Source: FEB-25 sp963726315 (GTDB taxonomy: Bacteria; Chloroflexota; Anaerolineae; Anaerolineales; UBA4823). From it: a stretch of 64,000 nucleotides of DNA. The stretch is from contig CAVSBZ010000005.1 in the NCBI GenBank assembly GCA_963726315.1, positions 1,860,001 through 1,924,000 on the forward strand. The letters run 5' to 3'. The notes under the pieces are model-generated. The model was not told the origin of the DNA, did not search any database, and was given only the letters and a program-made list of their open reading frames with translations. Each line of letters starts with the position of its first letter. The first letter of the stretch is position 1. The translations under genes and the position numbers were made by a program. Of the stretch, positions 47,705 through 56,769 are shown one piece after another.

Positions 47705-47782
47705 CGGGGCGTAGCGCAGTCCGGCTAGCGCGCACGGTTCGGGTCCGTGAGGTCCCGAGTTCAAATCTCGGCGCCCCGACCA
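47705..47782 (+). tRNA. tRNA-Pro (anticodon CGG)
   Basis: 78 bases including an encoded CCA. Acceptor CGGGGCG pairs with CGCCCCG. Anticodon stem CACGG/CCGTG encloses TTCGGGT, giving CGG. T arm is CCGAG-TTCAAAT-CTCGG, with discriminator A. All arms pair well. Confidence 0.97.
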
Positions 47783-48015
47783 GATATATCTCAGTACCAA
47801 ATCTCCTTTGGACCATCTAAGGGAGATTTCTTTATCTTTGGTGCAAACATGTGATAATCTCATTTGAAGGTTCTGAATATATCGAATACAATACAATGCT
47901 AATTAGTAAACCCTGGTTGTTGAGGGCATTAATACTGTTTAGCCGGATATTTGTAACTCGCTTCGACCCATTAAAAGTGATGAACCAATTTCGGCCAGTA
48001 AATTTCAACCTACAC

Positions 48016-50121
48016 ATGATGTCAATCCCATCCATTAGCGACAGCCATCGACAAATAATCGATCTTCCACCCGCTTCAAAAATCTTCCTTGAAGGACCGG
48101 CTGGAACAGGTAAATCCACGGTTGGAATTGAGCGGATGTTGTACTTGATGAATTCAGGCGTGGCAGGTAACTCAATCCTGGTCATCGTCCCCCAACGGAC
48201 GTTGGGGGTGCCTTATATGGATGCCATGAACGCACCGGGTGTTGCTGCGGGTGGAATGGTGAGCGTGGTGACTCTCAGCGGACTTGCCCGGAGGATGGTA
48301 GAACTTTTCTGGCCGACTGTCGCAGAAACCGCAGGGTTTGCCCGACCGGATATCCCTCCCACATTCTTGAACCTTGAGACGGCGCAATATTACATGGCTC
48401 ACATCGTCCGCCCGTTATTGGGTGATGGATTACTGGCATCAGTCACCATAGACCGCAACCGCCTGTATAGCCAGATCATCGATAATCTGAACAAGGCTGC
48501 GATCGTTGGGTTTCCATATAATGAGATTGGTGACCGGCTAAAGTCTGCCTGGTCAGGTGAGCCGGGACAATCGAGGGTGTACGATGACGCACAAACCTGT
48601 GCCTCGATGTTCCGCGAGTACTGCCTTAAGCATAACCTGTTGGATTTTTCATTACAGATTGAGATTTTTTGGCAACATTTGTGGAAATCCGAGCTGTGTA
48701 AGGAATATTTAATTAATTCTTATCAGCATCTGATCGTTGATAACGTCGAAGAAGATGTTCCTGTAACTCATGACCTGTTAGCTGAATGGTTGCCTCGAGC
48801 TCAATCTTGCCTGGTGATCTATGACAGCGACGCCGGTTACCGGCGCTTTCTTGGAGCTGATCCACTCAGCGCCCATGGGTTAATCGAATACTGTAATCTT
48901 CCGTACACATTTACTGATTCTTACGTGACTTCCCCAGAAATTCGTTCACTGGCAGCTCATCTTAAGAATTCTCTTCTGCATAAATCTTCACCTTCGGTTG
49001 AGGTCGATCCTCGCCAAGCACTGACTCACCAAACCCACACCTATTATCCGCAGATGCTGGACTGGGTTGCCGCTCAGATCGAGAATTTGATCAATGATGA
49101 TGGGATTCACCCGAAGGATATCGTGGTTCTGGCACCATTCTTATCCGATTCATTACGCTATTCAATCGTCAATCGCCTGGAAAGTAAGCAAATACCGGTA
49201 AAAACCCACCGTCCCTCCCGAAGTCTACGCGAAGAGCCTGCAACGATTTGTTTGTTCACCCTGGCTGCCTTCGCTCACCCGGAATGGGGCGCTGCACCGA
49301 CGATTTTCGATGTCGCTCAATGCTTGATGCAGTCTATTGAAGGCTTGGACCTGATTAGGGCAAAGATCCTGGCCGAGAATGTTTTTCGAGTGCACGAGGG
49401 AAACTTCAGCTTCCTGCCGTTCGACCAGATTCCAACGTCTATCCAGGAACGCGTCTCATATTTAATCGGGGAAAAGTACGAAAGATTACGCTTGTGGCTG
49501 GAAGAATACCGTCAATCTGGTTCGGGAGAGCTGGACCATTTTATCAGCCGTGTTTTTGGTGAGGTCCTTTCACAGCCCGGATATGGTTTTCACTTCAGTT
49601 TTGATTATGGACAAGCAACAGCCAACCTGGTTGATTCAATCCGGAATTTCCGCCGGGTAGCCGGTGATGACCTGACTGAAACCGGGGTTGATGTGGGGAA
49701 AGAATATATCCAGATGGCAATCGATGGAGTCATCGCGGCACAATATATGCCTGGCTGGCAGACCCAGGATGAAAATGCGGTTTTTATCGCACCTGCATAT
49801 ACATTTCTGATCAGCAATTACCCGGTGGATGTGCAGTTCTGGCTGGATGTGGGAAACCGCAGCTGGGCGGAACGCCTCTATCAACCACTCACCCATCCAT
49901 ATGTTCTCAGCCGCAACTGGTTCCCGGGGAAGATTTGGACGGATGTTGAAGAAGTGGAAACCGGCGACCAGGTGCTATATGCCCTGGTGCTAGGATTATT
50001 GAACCGCTGTCGACGTAAGTTATTCCTCGGATTAAGTGAATACAACGAGCAGGGTTACGAGCAGCGTGGTCCACTGCTACAAGCATTCCATCGAATTCTT
50101 CAGTCTTTGGTCACCGATTGA
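48016..50121 (+). CDS. Degenerate UvrD/AddB-like helicase subunit
   Basis: About 701 residues from ATG 48016. The frame is open up to a GTG at 47851, but only the shorter start puts the P-loop where UvrD-like proteins have it. No clear ribosome binding site exists at any candidate. Walker A is EGPAGTGKST. Motif II reads IVDNVEED, not the DExx-D consensus. Motif III is recognisable (YDSDAGYRRFLGAD). The C-terminal GLLNRCRRKLFLGLS is a weak motif VI. So it is an AddB-like or structural subunit with altered ATPase motifs, 13 bases before the active helicase. Confidence 0.78.
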   Translation: MMSIPSISDSHRQIIDLPPASKIFLEGPAGTGKSTVGIERMLYLMNSGVAGNSILVIVPQRTLGVPYMDAMNAPGVAAGGMVSVVTLSGLARRMVELFWPTVAETAGFARPDIPPTFLNLETAQYYMAHIVRPLLGDGLLASVTIDRNRLYSQIIDNLNKAAIVGFPYNEIGDRLKSAWSGEPGQSRVYDDAQTCASMFREYCLKHNLLDFSLQIEIFWQHLWKSELCKEYLINSYQHLIVDNVEEDVPVTHDLLAEWLPRAQSCLVIYDSDAGYRRFLGADPLSAHGLIEYCNLPYTFTDSYVTSPEIRSLAAHLKNSLLHKSSPSVEVDPRQALTHQTHTYYPQMLDWVAAQIENLINDDGIHPKDIVVLAPFLSDSLRYSIVNRLESKQIPVKTHRPSRSLREEPATICLFTLAAFAHPEWGAAPTIFDVAQCLMQSIEGLDLIRAKILAENVFRVHEGNFSFLPFDQIPTSIQERVSYLIGEKYERLRLWLEEYRQSGSGELDHFISRVFGEVLSQPGYGFHFSFDYGQATANLVDSIRNFRRVAGDDLTETGVDVGKEYIQMAIDGVIAAQYMPGWQTQDENAVFIAPAYTFLISNYPVDVQFWLDVGNRSWAERLYQPLTHPYVLSRNWFPGKIWTDVEEVETGDQVLYALVLGLLNRCRRKLFLGLSEYNEQGYEQRGPLLQAFHRILQSLVTD

Positions 50122-50134
50122 ATGAAGGATATTG

Positions 50135-52390
50135 ATGTTCAAACTGCGCCCTAAACAGAAGGAAATACTGAGCTACCAACATGGGAAAATGGGTATTTCT
50201 GCCGTTCCTGGGAGCGGTAAAACCTGGACTTTATCATTCCTCGCCGCAGATTTGCTGAAACGTGGAATCCTGATGGAAGACCAGGAGATCCTGATCGTGA
50301 CGTTGATCAACTCTGCAGTTGATAATTTCTATACGCGGATCAGCTCCTTCATCGAAGCCAGGGGATTGATCCCCAATATCGGCTACCGTGTTCGTACCTT
50401 GCACGGGTTAGCCCATGATATTGTCAGAGAACGCCCTGAGCTGCTGGGGCTGGATACGAATTTTCAAATCATTGATGAACGCGAAGCTGATTCCATCCGG
50501 GATGGAGTCGCGCAAGCCTGGTTAGCCAGCCATCCCGATGAACTGGAAGCATATCTTGACCCGAATATGGATGATTCAAAAAAGGAGTGGGCGAAGCGCG
50601 AGCAGCTGCCACAACTGGTTAAAGATGTTGCATTAAGCTTCATCCGCATGGCAAAGGACAACCAGTACACGCCTGAACACCTGCGTGAAAAGGTCAGACA
50701 GCTGCCAATCCCATTACAGCTGGCAGAAATGGGATTGGAGATGTATGAAAACTATCAAAATGCACTCATTTATCGGGGGGCAGTCGATTTTGATGACCTC
50801 ATTCGACTGGCGCTGCATGCATTTGAGTGGGATGCTGCATTGTTGGAGCGATTACGCCATCGATGGCCATTCATCCTCGAAGATGAAGCGCAAGACAGCA
50901 GCATGCTTCAAGAACGAATCCTCCGGATGCTTACAGGAGAAGATGGCAACTGGGTTCGAGTGGGCGACCCGAACCAGGCAATTTATGAAACCTTCACCAC
51001 AGCCAGCCCTGAATACTTACAAACGTTTATCAAAAGATCAGACGTGGCTGAAAAGGAGCTTCCGAATTCGGGCAGGTCCACATCAAGCCTGATTGAGCTG
51101 GCCAATTACCTGGTTCACTGGACGAACAATGACCATCCGGTGGAAACGGTCCGCAATGCACTTCAATCATCCCCACTGATCGAACCAACCTCCGCAGACG
51201 ATCCTCAACCAAACCCTGACGATAATCTCACTTATATCGACATCGCCTCCCAAAAGTTCACCCCGGCAGGTGAAATCCAGGCGGTTGCTGATAGCATTCA
51301 ACAATGGCTTCCAGGCCATGAGGAATCTACCATTGCTGTATTAGCGCCACGCAACCTGCGCGCCTTTGATCTAGTGGATGAGCTGCGTGTAAGGAACCTC
51401 CCGTACCATGATGACCTTTTACGAAGTTCAAGCTCCACCCGCTTTTCTGCTGGCAGCCTGGCAAATATCTTGCGCTACCTCTCAGATCCTGGTTCTTCGA
51501 GCAAGCTTGCCACTATATTCAAGGTATGGAAACGAGACACCCGACAAAATGAAGTGGAAAATGCTCAAGTTGAAAAAATCGCTGAGGCAATAAAAAAGAT
51601 CAACCACGTGGAAGAATTTATCTGGCCGGTAAATGATAAGGATTGGCTGGAATTATCAGGGTTGGCTGAACGTTCTCCAGAGGCTTATGAACTGCTCAGC
51701 CAGTTCCGTTTGCTGGTCAGGCGGTGGCAAGGGCTGGTATTGCTCCCAATCGACCAGATCGTACTATCCCTTGCGCAAGACTTGTTGACTGACCCAGGTG
51801 AGCTGGCAGTGGCACATAAATTGGCTATCCTGCTTGGTCGAGCACAAGATGCTCATCCAGATTGGCGGTTGTTCCAACTATCGGAAGAATTAGCTGTCAT
51901 CGCCCGGAACGAGCGGCGTTTCCTCGGTTTTAGTGACAGTGATTCAGGCTTCGAGCCGGATAAATATAAAGGGAAAGTCGTCGTATCCACCATGCATAAG
52001 GCCAAGGGATTGGAATGGGACCGGGTTTATCTCATGTCGGTGAATAATTATGATTTTCCGTCTGGTTTAGCGGGAGACCCTTATATATCGGAGAAGTGGT
52101 TCATCCGGGATTATTTAAACATCGTCGCAGAAACATTGGCGCAATTAAAAACACTGGTTTCCAATAATGACTATGGTTGGTACCAGGAAGGTGTTGCCAC
52201 AATCGATGCACGCAATGATTATGCCCGTGAGCGGTTACGGCTGTTGTATGTTGGCATCACCCGGGCTAAGAAGGAATTAATCATTACCTGGAATAACGGC
52301 AGGCGTGGAGAATCGCTGCCGGCGGTGCCATTGTTAGCATTGAAATCTTTCCTGGAAAGTCAAACAGAGATCCAAGATGAGCCTACCTAA
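50135..52390 (+). CDS. UvrD/AddA-like ATP-dependent DNA helicase
   Basis: 751 residues from ATG 50135 (TTG three bases earlier is possible; AAGGAT precedes). All superfamily-1 motifs are visible: I (AVPGSGKTWTL), Ia (VTLINSAV), II (ILEDEAQDSS), III (VGDPNQAIYETF), V (VSTMHKAKGLEWDRVYL) and VI (LYVGITRAKKEL). No nuclease domain is attached; that activity is in the next gene, which overlaps the end by 14 bases. Together with the flanking genes it is probably an AddAB/RecBCD-like break-processing complex in split form. Confidence 0.9.
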   Translation: MFKLRPKQKEILSYQHGKMGISAVPGSGKTWTLSFLAADLLKRGILMEDQEILIVTLINSAVDNFYTRISSFIEARGLIPNIGYRVRTLHGLAHDIVRERPELLGLDTNFQIIDEREADSIRDGVAQAWLASHPDELEAYLDPNMDDSKKEWAKREQLPQLVKDVALSFIRMAKDNQYTPEHLREKVRQLPIPLQLAEMGLEMYENYQNALIYRGAVDFDDLIRLALHAFEWDAALLERLRHRWPFILEDEAQDSSMLQERILRMLTGEDGNWVRVGDPNQAIYETFTTASPEYLQTFIKRSDVAEKELPNSGRSTSSLIELANYLVHWTNNDHPVETVRNALQSSPLIEPTSADDPQPNPDDNLTYIDIASQKFTPAGEIQAVADSIQQWLPGHEESTIAVLAPRNLRAFDLVDELRVRNLPYHDDLLRSSSSTRFSAGSLANILRYLSDPGSSSKLATIFKVWKRDTRQNEVENAQVEKIAEAIKKINHVEEFIWPVNDKDWLELSGLAERSPEAYELLSQFRLLVRRWQGLVLLPIDQIVLSLAQDLLTDPGELAVAHKLAILLGRAQDAHPDWRLFQLSEELAVIARNERRFLGFSDSDSGFEPDKYKGKVVVSTMHKAKGLEWDRVYLMSVNNYDFPSGLAGDPYISEKWFIRDYLNIVAETLAQLKTLVSNNDYGWYQEGVATIDARNDYARERLRLLYVGITRAKKELIITWNNGRRGESLPAVPLLALKSFLESQTEIQDEPT

Positions 52391-53231
52391 GGGATTTATC
52401 TTCAGCCAGAGCAGTTTACAAGATTATGTGGATTGCCAGCGGCGCTTTCAGCTCAGGCACATCCTCCACCAGGCCTGGCCAGCGGTGGAGGCCGAGCCTT
52501 ACCTGGAGAACGAGCGTTTGATCGACTTGGGTTCGAAATTCCATAAAATCGTCCACCAGCACCTGGTTGGCGTTCCTGAAACACAAATCTCGCAGTCTTT
52601 GGCTGGTGATGAAGCCTTGCAAACCTGCTGGAGTAATTACATTAACGCCATCAAGGATGATACACTCGACATCCTGGATGACCCAAAAAACCAACTTTTT
52701 AAAGAAATCAGTCTGGCGGTTACAGTAAAGGAGTTCCATCTCATCGCCAAGTTTGACTTGCTGGTAATTCGCCCAGATGGCAGGTGGAGCATTTATGATT
52801 GGAAGACTTCGCAAAAGCATCCCAAGCATCAGTGGCTGGCTGATCGCTTGCAGACTCACGTTTATCCGTTCGTATTAACCGGTGCAGGCTCAGCGCTTAC
52901 CGGCGGAAATGCGCTCGAACCTGGGCAGGTTGATATGATTTACTGGTATGCCTACCAACCGGAACAGCCTGAACGCTTTCAATATGATCAAACAAGGTAT
53001 AGAGAAGATGGTAGATTCCTTGCCAATCTGATCTCGACCATCGATAACAAAACAGAGCTCATCTACCCACTCACGCCAGATGTGCAGCGCTGCCTGTTCT
53101 GTACTTATCGTTCGCTGTGCAACCGAGGGCTAAAACCCGGCGAGCTACAACACCTGGACGAATGGCTCGAACCTGAACTGACTGATGAAGTCAGGATTGA
53201 TTTTGACCAAATCGGTGAGATAGAGTTTTAA
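52377..53231 (+). CDS. PD-(D/E)XK nuclease with Fe-S-type cysteines
   Basis: 284 residues. Like AddB and Cas4 nucleases it has one Cys near the N-terminus (DCQRRFQLRH) and a C-terminal group (CLFCTYRSLC), four in all, expected to hold a [4Fe-4S] clamp. Catalytic residues are in AKFDLLV and IYDWKTSQ (D-x-K). It is encoded as a separate subunit, overlapping the helicase gene; recJ follows seven bases later. No cas1/cas2 is present, so this is a repair nuclease, not a CRISPR Cas4. Confidence 0.85.
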   Translation: MSLPKGFIFSQSSLQDYVDCQRRFQLRHILHQAWPAVEAEPYLENERLIDLGSKFHKIVHQHLVGVPETQISQSLAGDEALQTCWSNYINAIKDDTLDILDDPKNQLFKEISLAVTVKEFHLIAKFDLLVIRPDGRWSIYDWKTSQKHPKHQWLADRLQTHVYPFVLTGAGSALTGGNALEPGQVDMIYWYAYQPEQPERFQYDQTRYREDGRFLANLISTIDNKTELIYPLTPDVQRCLFCTYRSLCNRGLKPGELQHLDEWLEPELTDEVRIDFDQIGEIEF

Positions 53232-53237
53232 CTCATT

Positions 53238-55559
53238 ATGTTTCGAACCTGGCTTGAACCTGATGAAATCGTTGTTCCAGAAGATTTTCTGCGCGCTATC
53301 GGAGGAAACCCGCTGGTGAGCAAGGTATTGTATTCCAGGGGTATAACGAATATAGAGACCGCCAAGGGATTCCTTTCAGCGAAGGATTATCATCCTTCAC
53401 CCGCCAGCGATATCCCGGACTTAGAAAAAGCTGTTACCATCATTAGGGAGGCACTCTCTGCAAATAAGAGGATTGGCATCTGGGGTGATTTTGATGTCGA
53501 TGGGCAAACGTCAACAACCATTCTGGTCTCTGCACTGCGGAAGATGGGTGGAAGCGTGGTGTACCACATCCCGGTGAGAGGCGAAGAGTCCCACGGCATC
53601 AGCATGCCGGCATTAGATAAATTTCTGCTACAAGACCTGGATTTAATCCTGACCTGTGACACAGGCATTTCATCGCTCGAAGCGATTGATTACACCCGAA
53701 ACAGCGGTGTTCAGGTGGTGGTCACCGACCACCACGACCTTCCAAACGTGCTGCCCAACGCAGATGCCATTGTGAACCCCAAAAGACTACCAGCCGATCA
53801 CCCGTTGGGCACACTTCCAGGAGTGGGGGTTGCTTACAAAGTGATAGAAGAATTATGCCTGCGGTTGGGTAGCGATCTAAACCCAGACCAGTACCTTGAT
53901 TTGGTAGCATTAGGAATTGTCGCCGACATTGCCTTACTTGAGGGAGATACACGTTACATGCTTCAGCTTGGATTAGATGAGCTGCGGCATACCAAACGAC
54001 CTGGACTCCTGGCAATGATGGAGCTGACTGAGCTTAATCAATCCAACCTGACTGAAGAACATATCGCATTCGTCCTTGCACCACGCATGAACGCGCTTGG
54101 GCGGCTGGATGATGCCAACCGCATGGTTGAGCTGCTCACATCTGGTGATATTGGACGTGCCCGTACCCTCGCCCTCGAGCTCGAGGGGATCAATGCGCAG
54201 CGAAAATTGCTCAGTGACCAGGTGTACCAGGCAGCCCAGTCACAGCTGAACGCGGATACCAAGCTGCTTGATTACCCGGTCCTGGTGCTTTCGCACCCTG
54301 CCTGGCCTGCCGGGGTAATTGGAGTGGTTGCTTCACGCCTGGTGGAGCAATATCACCGACCGGTGATCTTGCTCTCTGCCCCTTCAGGTGGGTTCGCCCG
54401 AGGCTCAGCCAGGTCGATCGAAGGGATTAATATAACCAATGTCATCGCGGATAATCGCAATTTGATCAAGGAATTCGGGGGTCACCCGATGGCGGCAGGA
54501 TTATCCATTGAGCCGGATAATATTCCAGAGTTTCGCCACGCAGTTTCTCGTACAGTCACCAGAATGGGGATTGGGATCCAAAAAGAGAAGGATTTACCAA
54601 TCGATGGATATCTGCAGCTGCCACAATTATCACTCGATCTGGTTGAAGACCTGGAAAGATTAGCACCGTTTGGAGCGGGAAATCCATCGCTGGTGTTCGC
54701 CACACGCAATCTTTCTCTGACCGGCTATGCGGCAGTTGGACGTGCGGGAGAACATCTACAGCTCACCATTGAAGATGAGCTTGGGCATAAACAACATACC
54801 ATCTGGTGGCAAGGTGCGGGATTCTCCTTACCGGAGAAAAGTTTTGATCTGGCTTATTCTGTGCGTGCCAGCACGTATCGCGGTCAGCGGGATGTCCAAA
54901 TCGAGTGGATCGATTACCGGATAAGCAAAACACAACCTCTGGTGATGGAAAGCGCCAGGCGACCGATTAAAATCATTGACCTCCGCAATGAACCTGAGCC
55001 AATTAATAAGGTAAATCAGATTACGATAAGCGAAAAACTCATTATCTGGGGTGAAGCATGCGACAAATCAATGCTAAACTGCCAAGATCGGTTGTCACTC
55101 CAGGCTGCAGACACCCTGGCGATCTGGACGATCCCCCCTGGCACCGCTGAGCTCCACACCGTGCTCGAAAAAGTAAAGCCGTGTAAGGTCTACTTATTTG
55201 CTATCGATCCGGGAACAGACGATTCAACTGAATTTCTTAATCGACTGGTTGGATTGCTAAAACATAGTATAAAATCATCGGGCGGCAAAGTCAGCCTCAA
55301 GGTAATGGCATCTGCTTGCGCTCAAAGGTTACCTACGTTAAAAGCCGGACTGGAGTGGCTCAATCTTTCAGGCTATATCCATATCTTGTCCATCAAAGGA
55401 GATGAAGTAAACCTTGAACCTGGCACCAGGCAAAAGCAAGCAGCAGCCAGTGCCGCTTCTACCCGACTTACTTCCATGCTGGCTGAAAGCGCGGCATATA
55501 GACGGTACTACCGAACGGCGAAACCAGAACGCCTCATATTGACAGACAAGGAATCATGA
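53238..55559 (+). CDS. recJ: Single-stranded-DNA-specific exonuclease RecJ
   Basis: 773 residues, longer than the E. coli enzyme. DHH domain with GDFDVDGQTS (84-92), CDTGISS and VTDHHDLPN. DHHA1 domain with NALGRLDDANR, and GGHPMAAGLSI. An OB-like region follows (LQLTIEDELGHKQHTIWW) and a C-terminal extension of about 200 residues not typical of the core. 5'-3' exonuclease in recombination and mismatch repair. Seven bases after the nuclease gene, so the four genes form a repair operon. Confidence 0.94.
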   Translation: MFRTWLEPDEIVVPEDFLRAIGGNPLVSKVLYSRGITNIETAKGFLSAKDYHPSPASDIPDLEKAVTIIREALSANKRIGIWGDFDVDGQTSTTILVSALRKMGGSVVYHIPVRGEESHGISMPALDKFLLQDLDLILTCDTGISSLEAIDYTRNSGVQVVVTDHHDLPNVLPNADAIVNPKRLPADHPLGTLPGVGVAYKVIEELCLRLGSDLNPDQYLDLVALGIVADIALLEGDTRYMLQLGLDELRHTKRPGLLAMMELTELNQSNLTEEHIAFVLAPRMNALGRLDDANRMVELLTSGDIGRARTLALELEGINAQRKLLSDQVYQAAQSQLNADTKLLDYPVLVLSHPAWPAGVIGVVASRLVEQYHRPVILLSAPSGGFARGSARSIEGINITNVIADNRNLIKEFGGHPMAAGLSIEPDNIPEFRHAVSRTVTRMGIGIQKEKDLPIDGYLQLPQLSLDLVEDLERLAPFGAGNPSLVFATRNLSLTGYAAVGRAGEHLQLTIEDELGHKQHTIWWQGAGFSLPEKSFDLAYSVRASTYRGQRDVQIEWIDYRISKTQPLVMESARRPIKIIDLRNEPEPINKVNQITISEKLIIWGEACDKSMLNCQDRLSLQAADTLAIWTIPPGTAELHTVLEKVKPCKVYLFAIDPGTDDSTEFLNRLVGLLKHSIKSSGGKVSLKVMASACAQRLPTLKAGLEWLNLSGYIHILSIKGDEVNLEPGTRQKQAAASAASTRLTSMLAESAAYRRYYRTAKPERLILTDKES

Positions 55560-55627
55560 CCCTGAATATGGCTACGAAACAATTATCAGCCTTGCCGACT
55601 TGGCATTGATTCATTAAAATCAAGAAC

Positions 55628-56683
55628 ATGGTTAAGCGAATTTCTCGTAAAGGTTTTTTCAAGCTAGGTTTATTGGCGTTATCGACAATGGCAGCCAATC
55701 CATTTCCACCGTCGGAAGATGATTCGTCTCGACCGAGCGGAATTATTGGTCGGATTACCAAGGATACCGTCAGCGTCTTCAAGGAACCAACCTGGCCTAA
55801 AGGTGAGACTATTGCCTACCTGCGCCGTGACACTCTAGAAAACCTTTATTATTCATTATCTCCAAAAGATGGACCGCCGTATAATCCGACCTGGTACCGG
55901 ATCTGGAATGGTTATATTCACAGCGCATACGTCCAAAAAGTTAAATATCGATTCAATACACCCGTCACTTCCTTACCGGAAAGCGGTCAATTGTGCGAAG
56001 TTTCAGTTCCATACACGCAAATCTATCAGAAGAGCCTATCTTACGGATGGCAACCGAGGAGCCGGTTATATTACTTATCCACCCACTGGGGCGTCGGTGT
56101 GGATGAAGGACCTGATGGCGCCCCCTGGTATCGACTATATGACGAGCTCCGTGAAGATGAATACCACGTGCCTGCTGAGCACATGCGGATTATCCCTGAC
56201 GAAGAGCTAACCCCAATTTCACCGGAGGTTGCACCGTCCAAAAAACGGATTGAAGTATCGATCCAGGACCAGACTTTGATTGCTTATGAAGGGGAGCAAG
56301 TTGTGCTGTCTACACGCATTTCATCCGGGATAAACCAAAGGCCTGACCCGGACGGCATACCCTGGGATACACCCCGCGGGCGTTTCAACATCCAATCGAA
56401 GATGCCATCCAAGCACATGGGGATTGGTGATCTTGCCAGTGATGGTAGCGACCTTCCTGGTGTCCCATGGACCCAGTTTTTCCTCACCCCTCCGGGGAAC
56501 GCACTCCACGGCACCTACTGGCACGATAATTTTGGCTTGCAGATGAGCCACGGCTGCGTCAACATGGTGACTGAAGAGGCTAAATGGTTATTCCGGTGGA
56601 CCACGCCGGTGTTTAAAACCCCCATCGAAAACCACCGCCAATGGGAACAAAGAGGAATGGGGACATTAGTCATCGTCACTTGA
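55628..56683 (+). CDS. L,D-transpeptidase (YkuD) with SH3-like repeats
   Basis: 351 residues. The N-terminus (RISRKGFFKLGLLAL) looks like a Tat-like or lipoprotein-less signal peptide, so the protein is exported. Two SH3-like segments precede the catalytic domain. The YkuD motif is at about 270-325 with the nucleophile in MSHGCVNM and an upstream HGTYWHDN. It cross-links peptidoglycan stems 3-3 or attaches proteins to the wall. A separate short gap follows recJ. Confidence 0.92.
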   Translation: MVKRISRKGFFKLGLLALSTMAANPFPPSEDDSSRPSGIIGRITKDTVSVFKEPTWPKGETIAYLRRDTLENLYYSLSPKDGPPYNPTWYRIWNGYIHSAYVQKVKYRFNTPVTSLPESGQLCEVSVPYTQIYQKSLSYGWQPRSRLYYLSTHWGVGVDEGPDGAPWYRLYDELREDEYHVPAEHMRIIPDEELTPISPEVAPSKKRIEVSIQDQTLIAYEGEQVVLSTRISSGINQRPDPDGIPWDTPRGRFNIQSKMPSKHMGIGDLASDGSDLPGVPWTQFFLTPPGNALHGTYWHDNFGLQMSHGCVNMVTEEAKWLFRWTTPVFKTPIENHRQWEQRGMGTLVIVT

Positions 56684-56769
56684 GGATTTCTTCCTGGGAT
56701 GACAGGTAATAAGATTTCGTATCCATTCAGATAACACTGGACGATATATAGCATTGGGTCAGGACAGGG

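Noticed and set aside
52377..53231. Cas4 of a CRISPR system
   Set aside because: No cas1, cas2 or repeat array in the window, and the gene overlaps a UvrD helicase gene. A repair role is more likely.
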